Notes under the pieces: generated by a model | The model's input: only the letters and a program-made list of their open reading frames with translations | What the model was told of the DNA's origin: nothing | Database searches by the model: none | Position numbers and translations under genes: made by a program | Origin: Sphingomonas sp. | GTDB taxonomy: Bacteria; Pseudomonadota; Alphaproteobacteria; Sphingomonadales; Sphingomonadaceae | Assembly (NCBI RefSeq): GCF_003248515.1 | Contig: NZ_QFOB01000001.1 | Location: 186,001-250,000 of the forward strand | Direction: 5' to 3' | DNA length: 64,000 nucleotides | Shown here: piece after piece, positions 37,294 to 45,949 of the stretch | Layout of the letters: every line of letters begins with the position of its first letter | Position numbering within the stretch: position 1 is the first letter of the stretch

Positions 37294-39333
37294 TCAGGTC
37301 AGCCGCCGCACGGTGGCCAGCAGTTCGCCCTGCTCGAAGCTCTGCTTCGTCACATAGGCGTCGGCCCCCAGATCCAGCCCGCGCTGAATATCATCGGGCG
37401 CATCGCGAGACGTCATCATGATGACAGGAATGCCGGCCAGAACCCGATCGTTCCGAATGGCGGCCAGCAGCGCGAAACCATCCATGCGCGGCATCTCCAC
37501 ATCGGCCACGACCAGATCGAATTCGGCCCCCGGCGCGCGCAACCGATCCAGCGCATCGATTCCGTCGACGGACAGCAGCACGCGATAGCCATGGCTTTCG
37601 AGAATGCCACGCTCCAGCGTGCGCGTGGTGATTGAATCGTCCACCACCAGGATGGTCCGCTGCCGCTCCGGCGTGGCGAAGACCGGCGCGCCCGCCTCGC
37701 CCGCCGCCGAGCGCACCCGCGCCAGCAGCGCGTCGATCGAAAGCACCAGCATGACTTCGCCATCCGCGTCGCTTGCCGTGCCGAGGATCAGCGGCATCTC
37801 GACGGCAACATGGGCGGGATCGCCGAATGCCAGCGGGCGTACGTCGCGCAGCGCATCCACCATCAGCAGCACCGCCGTCCCGTCGCGCTCGATCAGCAGC
37901 GCCGGCGCGCCCTCCTGCGCCGGCGCGCCCTCCAGCCCCAGCAGGCCGGCCAGCGCCACGATCGGCACCGCGCGAGCCTCCCCGCCTACCTCCACATGAT
38001 AAGCGGGCCGCCCCCCAAGGGAGATGGCGGTGGCAGGATCGAGCCGCATCAACCTGACGACCGCGCTGGTGGGCAAGGCGAAGCACTGGCCGCCCGCCTC
38101 CACCAGAAGCACCGCGCGCCGCGTGATCGTGAGCGGCGCCGCCATCTCGATCCGGGTGCCGCCCCGGGCGCCGCGCGCCAGCCGCACCGATCCGTTCAGC
38201 CGCCGCACCGCATCCGCCACCACGGCCAGCCCCACGCCCCGGCCGGAAAGATGATCCGCCTCGACGCTCGTCGAGACACCATGTTCGAACAGCAAGGCGA
38301 ACAATGCCGCCTCGCCCGCCGCAGCATCCGGCGGCACAAGCCCGCGCCGGGTGGCCGCCGCGCGGATCGCGCCCGGATCGGGGCCGGCACCGTCATCCTC
38401 CACCGCAACGATCAGGCTGCCCCTGCGGGCGCGTATCTCCAGCCGGATCAGCCCTTCCTCAGCCTTGCCCGCACGCGCACGCCGGGCCGGCGCCTCGATC
38501 CCGTGGCCGATCGCGTTGCGCATGATCTGCATCAGGGGATCGCGCAGCCGTTGGATCAGGCGGCGATCGGCCTCGGCACCGTCCGCCTCCACGATCAGGC
38601 GCGCATGCTTGCCGGCCTCCTCCGCCAGTTCGCGGGTCATCCGCTCCAGCCCGGTGGCAAGGCTCTCCGCGGGCACGAGCATCAGGCGTTCGGCATCCGC
38701 ATCCACCGCGGCGACGGCGCGGTTGACGCGATCGTCCGCCTCCGTCCTGTGCCCGGCGATCTGCAGCATGGCGAAGTGAAGGCGGGCGAGGCGTGCCGAA
38801 ATATCGGCCATCCTGGCGCCCGGCGCGATGCTGGCCCGCCTGATGCTGTCCAGCTCATCCCGCGTCGCGCGCAAATTGCTGGCTATGGCCGATCGGAAAT
38901 CGAGCTCCTCGCGCAGCGAGCGCAGCGATTCGGTCAGTTCCCCGAGATGGCGGGAGGAGATGCGGATGATCTCGTCCCCGGGCTCGTCCGCCGCCGGCAG
39001 GGCGCCTTCGTCCGCCGATTCCGATCCTTCCGGATCGCCCGCATCCTCGATCGCATCGATCAGCCCACGCGCGTCGGCCAGCATCGCGGGGCCAAAATGC
39101 CCCTGCGCCTCAGCCTGCTCCAGCAATCCCTCCAGCGTGTGAGAGAGATCCTCGATCCCGGGCTGATCCGCCGCGCGCGCCGCCCCCTTCAGGCTGTGGG
39201 CGCGGCGGAAGAGATCGCGCAGATCGGGCATCCCGCCGCCTTCCGCCAGCGCGATCCCGGCGCGCAGCGCCGCGAGATGCTCCGCGAGCTCTGCCGCGAA
39301 GACGCGCGCCAGTTGCAGGCGGAGATCCTCCAT
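37294..39333 (-). CDS. cheA: CheA histidine kinase with C-terminal receiver
   Basis: This 679-residue kinase has an Hpt domain (RRAHSLKGAARAA, phospho-His), a dimerisation and HATPase region (MRNAIGHGIEAP, VEDDGAGPDPG, LSGRGVGLAVVAD), a CheW-like P5 domain and a C-terminal receiver (DLVVADVEMPRMDGF). The P2 domain is small or absent. CheA fused to a receiver is the WspE arrangement. It lies between the MCP and cheB genes, 4 bp after the MCP gene. Confidence 0.92.
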   Translation of the reverse strand: MEDLRLQLARVFAAELAEHLAALRAGIALAEGGGMPDLRDLFRRAHSLKGAARAADQPGIEDLSHTLEGLLEQAEAQGHFGPAMLADARGLIDAIEDAGDPEGSESADEGALPAADEPGDEIIRISSRHLGELTESLRSLREELDFRSAIASNLRATRDELDSIRRASIAPGARMADISARLARLHFAMLQIAGHRTEADDRVNRAVAAVDADAERLMLVPAESLATGLERMTRELAEEAGKHARLIVEADGAEADRRLIQRLRDPLMQIMRNAIGHGIEAPARRARAGKAEEGLIRLEIRARRGSLIVAVEDDGAGPDPGAIRAAATRRGLVPPDAAAGEAALFALLFEHGVSTSVEADHLSGRGVGLAVVADAVRRLNGSVRLARGARGGTRIEMAAPLTITRRAVLLVEAGGQCFALPTSAVVRLMRLDPATAISLGGRPAYHVEVGGEARAVPIVALAGLLGLEGAPAQEGAPALLIERDGTAVLLMVDALRDVRPLAFGDPAHVAVEMPLILGTASDADGEVMLVLSIDALLARVRSAAGEAGAPVFATPERQRTILVVDDSITTRTLERGILESHGYRVLLSVDGIDALDRLRAPGAEFDLVVADVEMPRMDGFALLAAIRNDRVLAGIPVIMMTSRDAPDDIQRGLDLGADAYVTKQSFEQGELLATVRRLT

Positions 39334-39337
39334 CGCC

Positions 39338-40999
39338 TCAGATCCGGTAGCGCTCGGTGAGCGTCAGCAAGGTCTGCGCGAGATTGGCGAGATCCAGCGC
39401 CGCCTGATCCAGCTGTCGGGTGGAGGATGCCGTCTGCTGGCTCGCCTGCCGGATATTCTGCAGCGCCAGCGTCACCTGCTCGATGCCGATCTGCTGCTGG
39501 TTGGTGGAAGCCACGATCTGCTGGAAGGTTTGTACGCTCTCCTGGATCCGCGCCGACATCTCCTCGATCGTCGCCTGCGCCGTATCCGTGCGCTCCTTGC
39601 CCGCGGCGACGCGCTTCACGCCCTCCTCCGTCAGCATCACCGATCCGTTGATGCCGCGCTGGATCTCGCCCAGCAGGCTGCGCACCTGCCGGGTCGAATC
39701 CTTCGCCTGATCGGCCAGCGTCTTCAGTTCCGCCGCCACGATCGCGAAGCTGCGCCCCTGCTCGCCCGCCGCAGCCGCCTCTATCGCGGCGTTCAGCGCC
39801 AGCAGGTGCGCGCGCTCCGATATGTCGTTCACGGTGGAAATGATGTCGCCGATCGCCGCCGTCTTCTCCGAAAGCGAGACGATATTCTGCGCGACCGTCT
39901 CAGCCTGCTCGCGAATCAGGTCCATCGCCTGCACGGTGCCCTCGATCGCGACGATGCCCGCCTCGGTCGTCTGCGTCGTTTCCTGCGCGGCGGCGATCAC
40001 GGCCTGCGCGCGCCGGCTGATCTGCGTGCCCGAATGGGTGATCTCGTCGACGGTAGCCGCCGTTTCCTGAATCGCCGCCAGCTGTTCCTCCACGCTTGCC
40101 GCCTGCTGCTGGGTGGAGGCGCGGATCTCGGTCGCGGCGGCGTTGAGGTTTTCGGTCGCGCCCCGGCTCTGGCGGGCCAGCCCGCGCAAACCTTCCACCA
40201 TCTGGTTCAGCTGCTGGCCGAGCTTGCCCAGTTCGTCTTTGCCCGTCTCCACGTTGCGGGTGAGATCGCCCGCGCCGACATGCTCGCTGAACGCCATGAA
40301 ACCGGCCAGCGGCCCGATCACGGAGCGGCGAATCGCCCAGGTGACGCCGATGCTGACGGCGACGGCCGCCACGATCCAGAGGAGCACGGAAAGGCGGCTG
40401 GATTCATAGACGCGCGCGCCCTCGGCAAGGCCCGCCTCATCGATCTGCTTCAGCGTCTCGCGCATGGCCGTCATCGCCTGCATGACACGCGCGCGATCGG
40501 CCACGACGACCGGCTCCTGCGCGAGCATCGCGGTGCGATCACCGCTGGAAATCGCCGCGAACTGCGCCTCGACATCGGTGCGCAAAGTCGTCAGCGCACT
40601 GGCCGTCGCATCCAACTGACCCGCCATTTCGGTCCAGCGACGGGTGCGATCCGCCGAAATGGGAATGGCGATATAGCTGTCCACGTCGCGGCGCAGCGTG
40701 GCGATCCCGTCCTGCGAATCCTGCACGGCCCTGCGCCAGTTGTCGGTCGGATCGGTCTCGCCTTCGGCCTGGCCGATCGCGAGGCGGCGAACGGCAGCCG
40801 TCCTGAGTTCCACCATCCGCGCCAGCGAGGACTGGACGGCATCCAGCCGGTCCAGCGTGCCCATGTCGCGCTTCACCACGGCATCCAGCGTGGCGCGCAC
40901 CCGGCCCACCTGCCCGATCGAATAGAAGCCAAGCGCGACGAGCAGCGCCGTCACGATCGCGAAGCCAAGCACGATCCGATTGGAAACCGACACCTTCAC
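39338..40999 (-). CDS. Methyl-accepting chemotaxis protein
   Basis: This 553-residue receptor has an N-terminal membrane helix (about 8-28), a periplasmic four-helix bundle (about 30-185) with methionine- and glutamine-light sequence, and a second helix (about 186-206). A HAMP domain follows, then a signalling domain with the hairpin tip NDISERAHLLALNAAIEAAAAGEQGRSFAIVAAE. The start is a GTG that overlaps the stop of the upstream cheW (GTGA), so it is coupled. It has no C-terminal CheR-binding pentapeptide. WspA-like position. Confidence 0.9.
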   Translation of the reverse strand: MKVSVSNRIVLGFAIVTALLVALGFYSIGQVGRVRATLDAVVKRDMGTLDRLDAVQSSLARMVELRTAAVRRLAIGQAEGETDPTDNWRRAVQDSQDGIATLRRDVDSYIAIPISADRTRRWTEMAGQLDATASALTTLRTDVEAQFAAISSGDRTAMLAQEPVVVADRARVMQAMTAMRETLKQIDEAGLAEGARVYESSRLSVLLWIVAAVAVSIGVTWAIRRSVIGPLAGFMAFSEHVGAGDLTRNVETGKDELGKLGQQLNQMVEGLRGLARQSRGATENLNAAATEIRASTQQQAASVEEQLAAIQETAATVDEITHSGTQISRRAQAVIAAAQETTQTTEAGIVAIEGTVQAMDLIREQAETVAQNIVSLSEKTAAIGDIISTVNDISERAHLLALNAAIEAAAAGEQGRSFAIVAAELKTLADQAKDSTRQVRSLLGEIQRGINGSVMLTEEGVKRVAAGKERTDTAQATIEEMSARIQESVQTFQQIVASTNQQQIGIEQVTLALQNIRQASQQTASSTRQLDQAALDLANLAQTLLTLTERYRI

Positions 41000-41547
41000 A
41001 CCCCTCTCTGCCGGCCGGAGAGGCCCAGCGCCTCCACCAGCCCGGTCTTGTCTACCAGCGACAATCGTCCGCCGTCCGCCATCGCGACCTGACGCGTCGA
41101 CCCCCCATCCTCCGGAGCCTCCGCCTGCTCGCGCGCGAGCGTGGCGAGGCCCTCCGCCCGATCGACGAGCAGCGCCAGTTGCGGCTGCGTTCCGCGCAGC
41201 ACCAGAAGATGCCCGTCTCGTACGGCGGGTCCCAGCCCGAGGGCCGCCGCAGGATCCACGACATTGATGAGCCGCCCGCGCCGCGAGGCAAGCCCCACAA
41301 GCGCCGACGGGGCTCCCGGAACCGGCGTCATCCGGCCCGCCGCCAGCACCAGCGCGATATCGTCCAGCGGCAGGGCGAACCTTTCCTCGCCCAGCGTCCA
41401 CACCATCACCGCCGCGCCGGGCTCTTCCGGCACCGGCGCCGTCCGCACGGTCGCTGCCCGGCGCGCGAGCAGGCGGGCCGCCACGGCGGCGTCCATCCCA
41501 TCCGCCCGCAACTCGATATCGGCCGCCCGGATGACGTCGCCGCTCAC
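40996..41547 (-). CDS. cheW: CheW-like adaptor 1
   Basis: This 183-residue protein has an N-terminal extension of about 50 residues (MSGDVIRAADIELRADGMDAAVAARLLARRAATVR) followed by a CheW domain. VWTLGEERFALPLDDIALVLAAGRMTPVPGAPSALVGLASRRG shows the typical pattern in pieces, with RLINVVDPAAALGL after it. It couples MCP and CheA. Overlaps cheR by 4 bp and the MCP gene by 4 bp. Corresponds to WspB. Confidence 0.85.
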   Translation of the reverse strand: MSGDVIRAADIELRADGMDAAVAARLLARRAATVRTAPVPEEPGAAVMVWTLGEERFALPLDDIALVLAAGRMTPVPGAPSALVGLASRRGRLINVVDPAAALGLGPAVRDGHLLVLRGTQPQLALLVDRAEGLATLAREQAEAPEDGGSTRQVAMADGGRLSLVDKTGLVEALGLSGRQRGV

Positions 41548-42956
41548 CGACTCACCCCCGGATCCTGCGCAAGGCGATGCCGGATCGCCTCGTGCAGATC
41601 GGCCACGGTCAGCCCCTCGCCTTCCTGCACGAGCGTCTCGGGATCGGCATCGGCGACCGCCTCCGCCGCGTTGGCGAGTGCGCGGCGCCCCTCGCGCGGT
41701 TTCCCCTCGCGCAGCAAATGCTCGCCCAGCAGATAATGGGCCATGGCGAAGCCGCGATCGAGATAGAGCACGCCGCGCAGCGCCTTCTCTGCCACGGCCA
41801 TATCCCGCTCCGCCAGCGCGCCGAGCGCCTCCAGATAGAGCAGCACGGGATCGCTCCGCCGCGCCGGCCGCAGTTGCTCGATCGCGCGGCGCGCCTCGCC
41901 CGTGGCACCACGCGCGAGGAGCCCGCGCACCTCGTCCAGCGAAGAGGGCGCGGGATCGGCGGGCCTGGGCGGCGGGGGCGCGGCGGGCTCGCGCCGAACC
42001 GGGCGGCGGGGGCCGCGACGGGGCGGGAGCGGCGGCCGGGGCCGTGGAGCCGGCGGGGCGGGCGCCTCGCCGGGCGGTTCGCCGGAGCGCGGTGCCTCGT
42101 CACGCACATAGACGACGATCCCGTGCACATCGATCGGGGCGAGGCGGCTGGCAGCGGCGATCCCGGCCTCGGCATGGCCCAGCATCAATTTGCCGTGCGC
42201 CGCCAGCCGCCCGCCAAGCGCGGTGACGACGGCGGCGGCCACATCGGGATGGAAATAGATGAGCAGGTTCCGACAGAGGATCAGATCATAATCGTTGCGC
42301 CCGATCACCGGCACGGGATCCAGCAGGTCGAGCAGATTCTGTCGCTCGAAGCGGACCATCCCCCGGAAGGCCGGCTTCAGCCGCCAGCGGCCATCCTCCA
42401 CCGTGAACAGACGGGCGCGTTCCTCCGCCGGCACGGCCCGCAGCGCCCAGCCGCCGTAAAGCGCCGCACGCGCATCGCCCAGCGCCCGCTCGTCTAGGTC
42501 CGTCCCGAGGATCGAGATGCTCCAGTCCGCCGCAGCATCGCCCAGCAGATCGTGGATCAGCACCGCCAGAGAATAGGGTTCCGCCCCCGTGGAGCAGCCC
42601 GCGCTCCAGATCCGGACGTGGCGATCCTCCGTATGCCGCGCGAGAATCGCGGGCAGGATCTGGCTTTTCAGCACTGCGAACTGCTCGGCGAAGCGGAAGA
42701 AGAACGTCTCCTTGATCGTGAGTTCGCTCTCCAGCAGCCGCCATTCGCGGGGGCCGGCGGCGGCGTCGCGCAGCCGCTCCAGATACAGCGCGGGATCGGA
42801 GATGCCGAGCGCGGCCATGCGCTTGGCCAGCCGCTCGCCCAGCTGCTCCTCCTTGTCATCATAATAATGATGGCCGGTCCGCGCGACGATCAGCGCCTTC
42901 AGATCGGGAAAGGCGGGATCGCCCGTCGGCGTCGGAATCCGGTGGATCGCGCTCAT
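41544..42956 (-). CDS. cheR: CheR methyltransferase with C-terminal TPR-like region
   Basis: This 470-residue methyltransferase adds methyl groups to chemoreceptors. The CheR core has ELTIKETFFFRFAEQF, IWSAGCSTGAEPYSLA (SAM-binding) and DLILCRNLLIYF. After a proline-rich linker (about 285-330) the C-terminus has TPR-like helices (RDMAVAEKALRGVLYLDRGFAMAHYLLGEHLL). CheR with C-terminal TPR is a mark of the WspC type. The start at 42956 is chosen by homology; the longer in-frame extension lies inside the upstream cheW gene. Overlaps both neighbours by 4 bp. Confidence 0.92.
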   Translation of the reverse strand: MSAIHRIPTPTGDPAFPDLKALIVARTGHHYYDDKEEQLGERLAKRMAALGISDPALYLERLRDAAAGPREWRLLESELTIKETFFFRFAEQFAVLKSQILPAILARHTEDRHVRIWSAGCSTGAEPYSLAVLIHDLLGDAAADWSISILGTDLDERALGDARAALYGGWALRAVPAEERARLFTVEDGRWRLKPAFRGMVRFERQNLLDLLDPVPVIGRNDYDLILCRNLLIYFHPDVAAAVVTALGGRLAAHGKLMLGHAEAGIAAASRLAPIDVHGIVVYVRDEAPRSGEPPGEAPAPPAPRPRPPLPPRRGPRRPVRREPAAPPPPRPADPAPSSLDEVRGLLARGATGEARRAIEQLRPARRSDPVLLYLEALGALAERDMAVAEKALRGVLYLDRGFAMAHYLLGEHLLREGKPREGRRALANAAEAVADADPETLVQEGEGLTVADLHEAIRHRLAQDPGVSR

Positions 42957-43486
42957 GCCGGCACTTCCCACGCCGCCAGCCGGCGCGAGGCGAGATCGGT
43001 CAGTTCGGCGAGTGCCGCCGTCTCGGCCGTCGCCAGCAGCCGCGCGACCGAGAGCACCGGCACCAGCCCGTGCCCCGTATCGGCCAGCGCGATCGCGCAG
43101 CCGTTCAGCGTATCCGCCGGATCCAGCGGCGCGATCGCCTCGGCCGCGATCATCACCGTCTCCTCGGCCCGGTCCACCAGCAGACCACCGCCTGCCCCGC
43201 CCAGCGCGGGCAGAACGAGGATATGCGCATAGAAATCCGGCCGCTCCGGCTCCGGCAGGCCCAGCAGCAGCGCCGCGTGAAGCACCGGCATCGCCTCGCT
43301 GGCGACGGGCAGGAAACCCACGACCGGCTTCGGCGATGTCGGCGGCCGCCACAGAGGCGGCACGGGCAGGACGGACGAGACTTCGGCCGCCGGAAAGACG
43401 AGACGCCGATCCCCGACGCGGGCGATCACCGACCAGCCTCCCTCCCAGGGGCGCATATCGTCCGTCTCGTCCATTCCCAGAGGCAT
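42953..43486 (-). CDS. cheW: CheW-like adaptor 2
   Basis: This 177-residue protein has a CheW fold: WSVIARVGDRRLVFPAAEVSSVLPVP, then PVVGFLPVASEAMPVLHAALLLGLPEPE and ILVLPALGGAGGGLLVDRAEETVMI. It is the first gene of the chemosensory operon; 97 bp upstream lies the divergent argE. The ATG at 43486 has GGAACGGGAC upstream; 43474 is an alternative. Corresponds to WspD. Confidence 0.82.
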   Translation of the reverse strand: MPLGMDETDDMRPWEGGWSVIARVGDRRLVFPAAEVSSVLPVPPLWRPPTSPKPVVGFLPVASEAMPVLHAALLLGLPEPERPDFYAHILVLPALGGAGGGLLVDRAEETVMIAAEAIAPLDPADTLNGCAIALADTGHGLVPVLSVARLLATAETAALAELTDLASRRLAAWEVPA

Positions 43487-43583
43487 AGTCCCGTTCCGTG
43501 GCGGAGCAACGTCGTTTCGGAAGGAGGCCGACGATCCAGCCACCTTTTGCGTCATCGCCGGCGCCGTCCTATCGTCGCCCGCG

Positions 43584-44759
43584 ATGACGGATCACACCCA
43601 GCCCGCCGCCCTTTTCGCCGAAGCCCGACGGCAGCTTGCCCGGCTCATCGCCTTCGATACGACGTCGCGCCTCTCCAATCTCGCCCTGGTCGAATATGTG
43701 GAGGCCGAGCTCGGGGCGATCGGCGTGCAGGGCGCGCGCGTCGCAAACGAAGATGGCGGTAAGGCGAATTTCTATGCCTCTATCGGCCCGGCCGTGCCGG
43801 GCGGCATCGTGCTCTCCGGCCATACGGATGTGGTGCCCGTCGATGGCCAGCCCTGGTCCAGCGATCCCTTCACGCTCACCGAGCGCGACGGCCGCCTGTA
43901 CGGGCGCGGCACCTGCGACATGAAGGGCTTCCTCGCCCTGGCGCTGGCCGCCGCCAAATCGGGCGCGCCGCTCGTGCGGCCGATCCACCTGGCTTTCTCC
44001 TATGACGAGGAGGTGGGGTGCCTCGGCGCGCCCTCCATGATCGCGCGCATCGCGGAAACGCTGCCTGCGCCAGCCGCCGTCATCGTGGGCGAACCTACCA
44101 ATATGGAGGTGGTGAGCGGCCACAAGAGCATCTCCACCTGGACGGTCACCGTCACCGGCCACGAGGCGCATTCCAGCCTCACGCATCTCGGCCTTTCCGC
44201 CAACATGGCCGCGATCCGCCTGATGGCGCAGCTGGCGGGGATCGCCGGGGAGCTGGAGGCGCAGGCGGATCCGGCCTCGCCTTTCCATCCGCCGCACGCC
44301 ACGCTCACGATCGGGCAGATCGAGGGCGGCACCGCCGTGAACATCCTGGCGCGCCAGTGCCGTTTCGTCTTCGATCTGCGCTGCCCGCCCGGCCAGGATC
44401 CGGATCGCATCGTGGCGCCCTTCCTCGAGGCGGCCGGGCGGCTGGATGCCGAGATGAAGGCACGCTTTCCCGAAGCGGGCGTGGCCGTGGCCCGCCGATC
44501 CGCCACCCCCTATCTGGCGCCGGTGGCGGATAGCCCGGCCGAGCGGATCGCGCGGCGGCTGGCCGGCGACAACGGGCCGCCGCGCGTCGTTTCCTATGCG
44601 GCGGAGGCCGGGCAGTTCCAGGGCGCGGGCTTCGCCACGATCATCTGCGGGCCGGGATCGATCGAACAGGCGCACCAGCCCGATGAATATGTCGCCATCG
44701 CGCAGCTGGAGCGTGGCGCAGCCTTCATGACCCGGCTCCTGGAGATGCTGGGCCGTTAA
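43584..44759 (+). CDS. argE: Acetylornithine deacetylase
   Basis: This 391-residue M20 family zinc amidohydrolase removes the acetyl group of N-acetylornithine in arginine synthesis. Metal and catalytic motifs are intact: SGHTDVVPVDGQPW, GRGTCDMKGF, EEVGCLGAPSMI and HQPDEYVAIAQL. Length matches ArgE. A succinyl-diaminopimelate desuccinylase is less likely because of the ArgE-type GHTDVVPVDGQPWSSDPF block. It is divergent from the chemosensory operon. Confidence 0.92.
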   Translation: MTDHTQPAALFAEARRQLARLIAFDTTSRLSNLALVEYVEAELGAIGVQGARVANEDGGKANFYASIGPAVPGGIVLSGHTDVVPVDGQPWSSDPFTLTERDGRLYGRGTCDMKGFLALALAAAKSGAPLVRPIHLAFSYDEEVGCLGAPSMIARIAETLPAPAAVIVGEPTNMEVVSGHKSISTWTVTVTGHEAHSSLTHLGLSANMAAIRLMAQLAGIAGELEAQADPASPFHPPHATLTIGQIEGGTAVNILARQCRFVFDLRCPPGQDPDRIVAPFLEAAGRLDAEMKARFPEAGVAVARRSATPYLAPVADSPAERIARRLAGDNGPPRVVSYAAEAGQFQGAGFATIICGPGSIEQAHQPDEYVAIAQLERGAAFMTRLLEMLGR

Positions 44760-44818
44760 GACGGCCGGGATTCCCTTCGGGGCCATAACAGGATAGGCTG
44801 CGCCTGAAGGAGATCGCC

Positions 44819-45934
44819 ATCCGCCAGGTCGCCGCTCTGCCCTATCGTGTCGAGGATTCCGGCGCGCTCAGCGTTTTGCTGGTGACGTCGCGCGAGACGC
44901 GCCGGTGGGTGGTGCCCAAGGGCAATCCGATCCGCGGCCTGTCGGCGCACGAGGCGGCCGCGCAGGAAGCCTATGAGGAAGCGGGCGTCGTGGGCATCAC
45001 CTGCCCCGCCGCGCTCGGCCATTTCCGCTACGACAAGCGCAAGCGCGATGGATCGCTCCAGCCAGCCACGGTGGCGCTCTATCCCGTGGCGGTGGTTGAA
45101 CAGCTCAACGACTGGCCGGAGCGCGACGAACGCGAAACGCGCTGGTTCGATCTCGAAAGTGCCAGCCACGCTGTCACAGAACCGGAACTTAAACGTCTTA
45201 TCGGCGGGTTCCGCGCGCCTTTGAGGCGGGCTGGACGGATGGCGCGCATATTGTCATGGGCGCGAACTAAGAGCGGGGAAAGGTTCGCAATGCTGCGCTG
45301 GTTCCAGGCGTTGATGCCCAAACAGGGCCGTTTTTTTGAGCAATTTGAAGAGCATGCCAAGACTCTGGTCGCAGGATCGGATGCGCTTGCGCGGCTTTTG
45401 AAGGGCGGAGGAGACATTCCGGCGCTCGTCCGCGAGATTCAGGATCGGGAGCATGATGCCGATGCGATCACGCGCGATGTGCTGCAGGATGTGCGCCGCG
45501 TCCTCATCACGCCCTTCGATCGCACCGCCATTTCCGGCCTGATCGCCGTGATGGACGACGCGATCGATCAGATGAACAAGACGGGCAAGGCGATCACGCT
45601 GTATGATCTCACCGAGTTCGCCCCCGAGATGCGCGACATGAGCGGCATCATCGTGGAAGCTTCGCGGCTGACGGCCGAGGTGCTGCCGCTTCTGCGCTCC
45701 GTCGCCAAGAACAGCACGCGCATCCTCGAGCTGACCGCCCGCATGGTGGAGATTGAGGGCGTCGCCGACGATATTCACGATGCCGGCCTCAAGGCGCTCT
45801 ACCAGCGCAGCAGCGGCCCGGACATGAAGGAGTTCATCGTCGGGCGCGAAATCTATTCGCATCTGGAAAAGATCGTCGACCGGTTCGAGGACGTCGCAAA
45901 CGAGATCCAGGGTCTCGTGATCGACCACGCCTGA
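44819..45934 (+). CDS. NUDIX hydrolase domain in frame with DUF47/PhoU-like domain
   Basis: One open frame carries a NUDIX domain (about residues 1-150) and a DUF47 domain (about 158-371), with no stop codon between them. The NUDIX domain reads RRWVVPKGNPIRGLSAHEAAAQEAYEEAGVVG; the Nudix box keeps EAYEEAGV but has Gln in place of the usual Arg and Leu in place of the first Glu, as in DIPP-like members. The fold begins before the first TTG (44876), and the only codon with a well-placed AAGGAG is ATC at 44819, a very rare start. The junction ERFAMLRWFQAL contains an internal ATG with its own ribosome binding site. Fusion or two overlapping products are both possible. Confidence 0.7.
   Translation: MRQVAALPYRVEDSGALSVLLVTSRETRRWVVPKGNPIRGLSAHEAAAQEAYEEAGVVGITCPAALGHFRYDKRKRDGSLQPATVALYPVAVVEQLNDWPERDERETRWFDLESASHAVTEPELKRLIGGFRAPLRRAGRMARILSWARTKSGERFAMLRWFQALMPKQGRFFEQFEEHAKTLVAGSDALARLLKGGGDIPALVREIQDREHDADAITRDVLQDVRRVLITPFDRTAISGLIAVMDDAIDQMNKTGKAITLYDLTEFAPEMRDMSGIIVEASRLTAEVLPLLRSVAKNSTRILELTARMVEIEGVADDIHDAGLKALYQRSSGPDMKEFIVGREIYSHLEKIVDRFEDVANEIQGLVIDHA
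45290..45934 (+). CDS. DUF47/PhoU-like phosphate transport accessory (internal start)
   Basis: Starting at the internal ATG (45290), with GGGGAAAGG 4-6 nt upstream, the frame gives a 214-residue DUF47 protein: MLRWFQALMPKQGRFFEQFEEHAKTLVAGS, then IQDREHDADAITRDVLQDVRRVLITPFDRTAISGL. DUF47 proteins are the usual partner of Pit transporters and probably regulate phosphate uptake. Length is standard for a free-standing DUF47 protein, so translation from this internal start is likely even if the upstream NUDIX part is in frame. pit follows after 15 bp. Confidence 0.85.
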   Translation: MLRWFQALMPKQGRFFEQFEEHAKTLVAGSDALARLLKGGGDIPALVREIQDREHDADAITRDVLQDVRRVLITPFDRTAISGLIAVMDDAIDQMNKTGKAITLYDLTEFAPEMRDMSGIIVEASRLTAEVLPLLRSVAKNSTRILELTARMVEIEGVADDIHDAGLKALYQRSSGPDMKEFIVGREIYSHLEKIVDRFEDVANEIQGLVIDHA

Positions 45935-45949
45935 TCAGGGCCGGCCATC

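Noticed and set aside
45290..45934. DUF47 gene as a completely separate gene with its own upstream stop
   Set aside because: No in-frame stop occurs between the NUDIX and DUF47 parts, so separation depends only on the internal start; both readings are reported.
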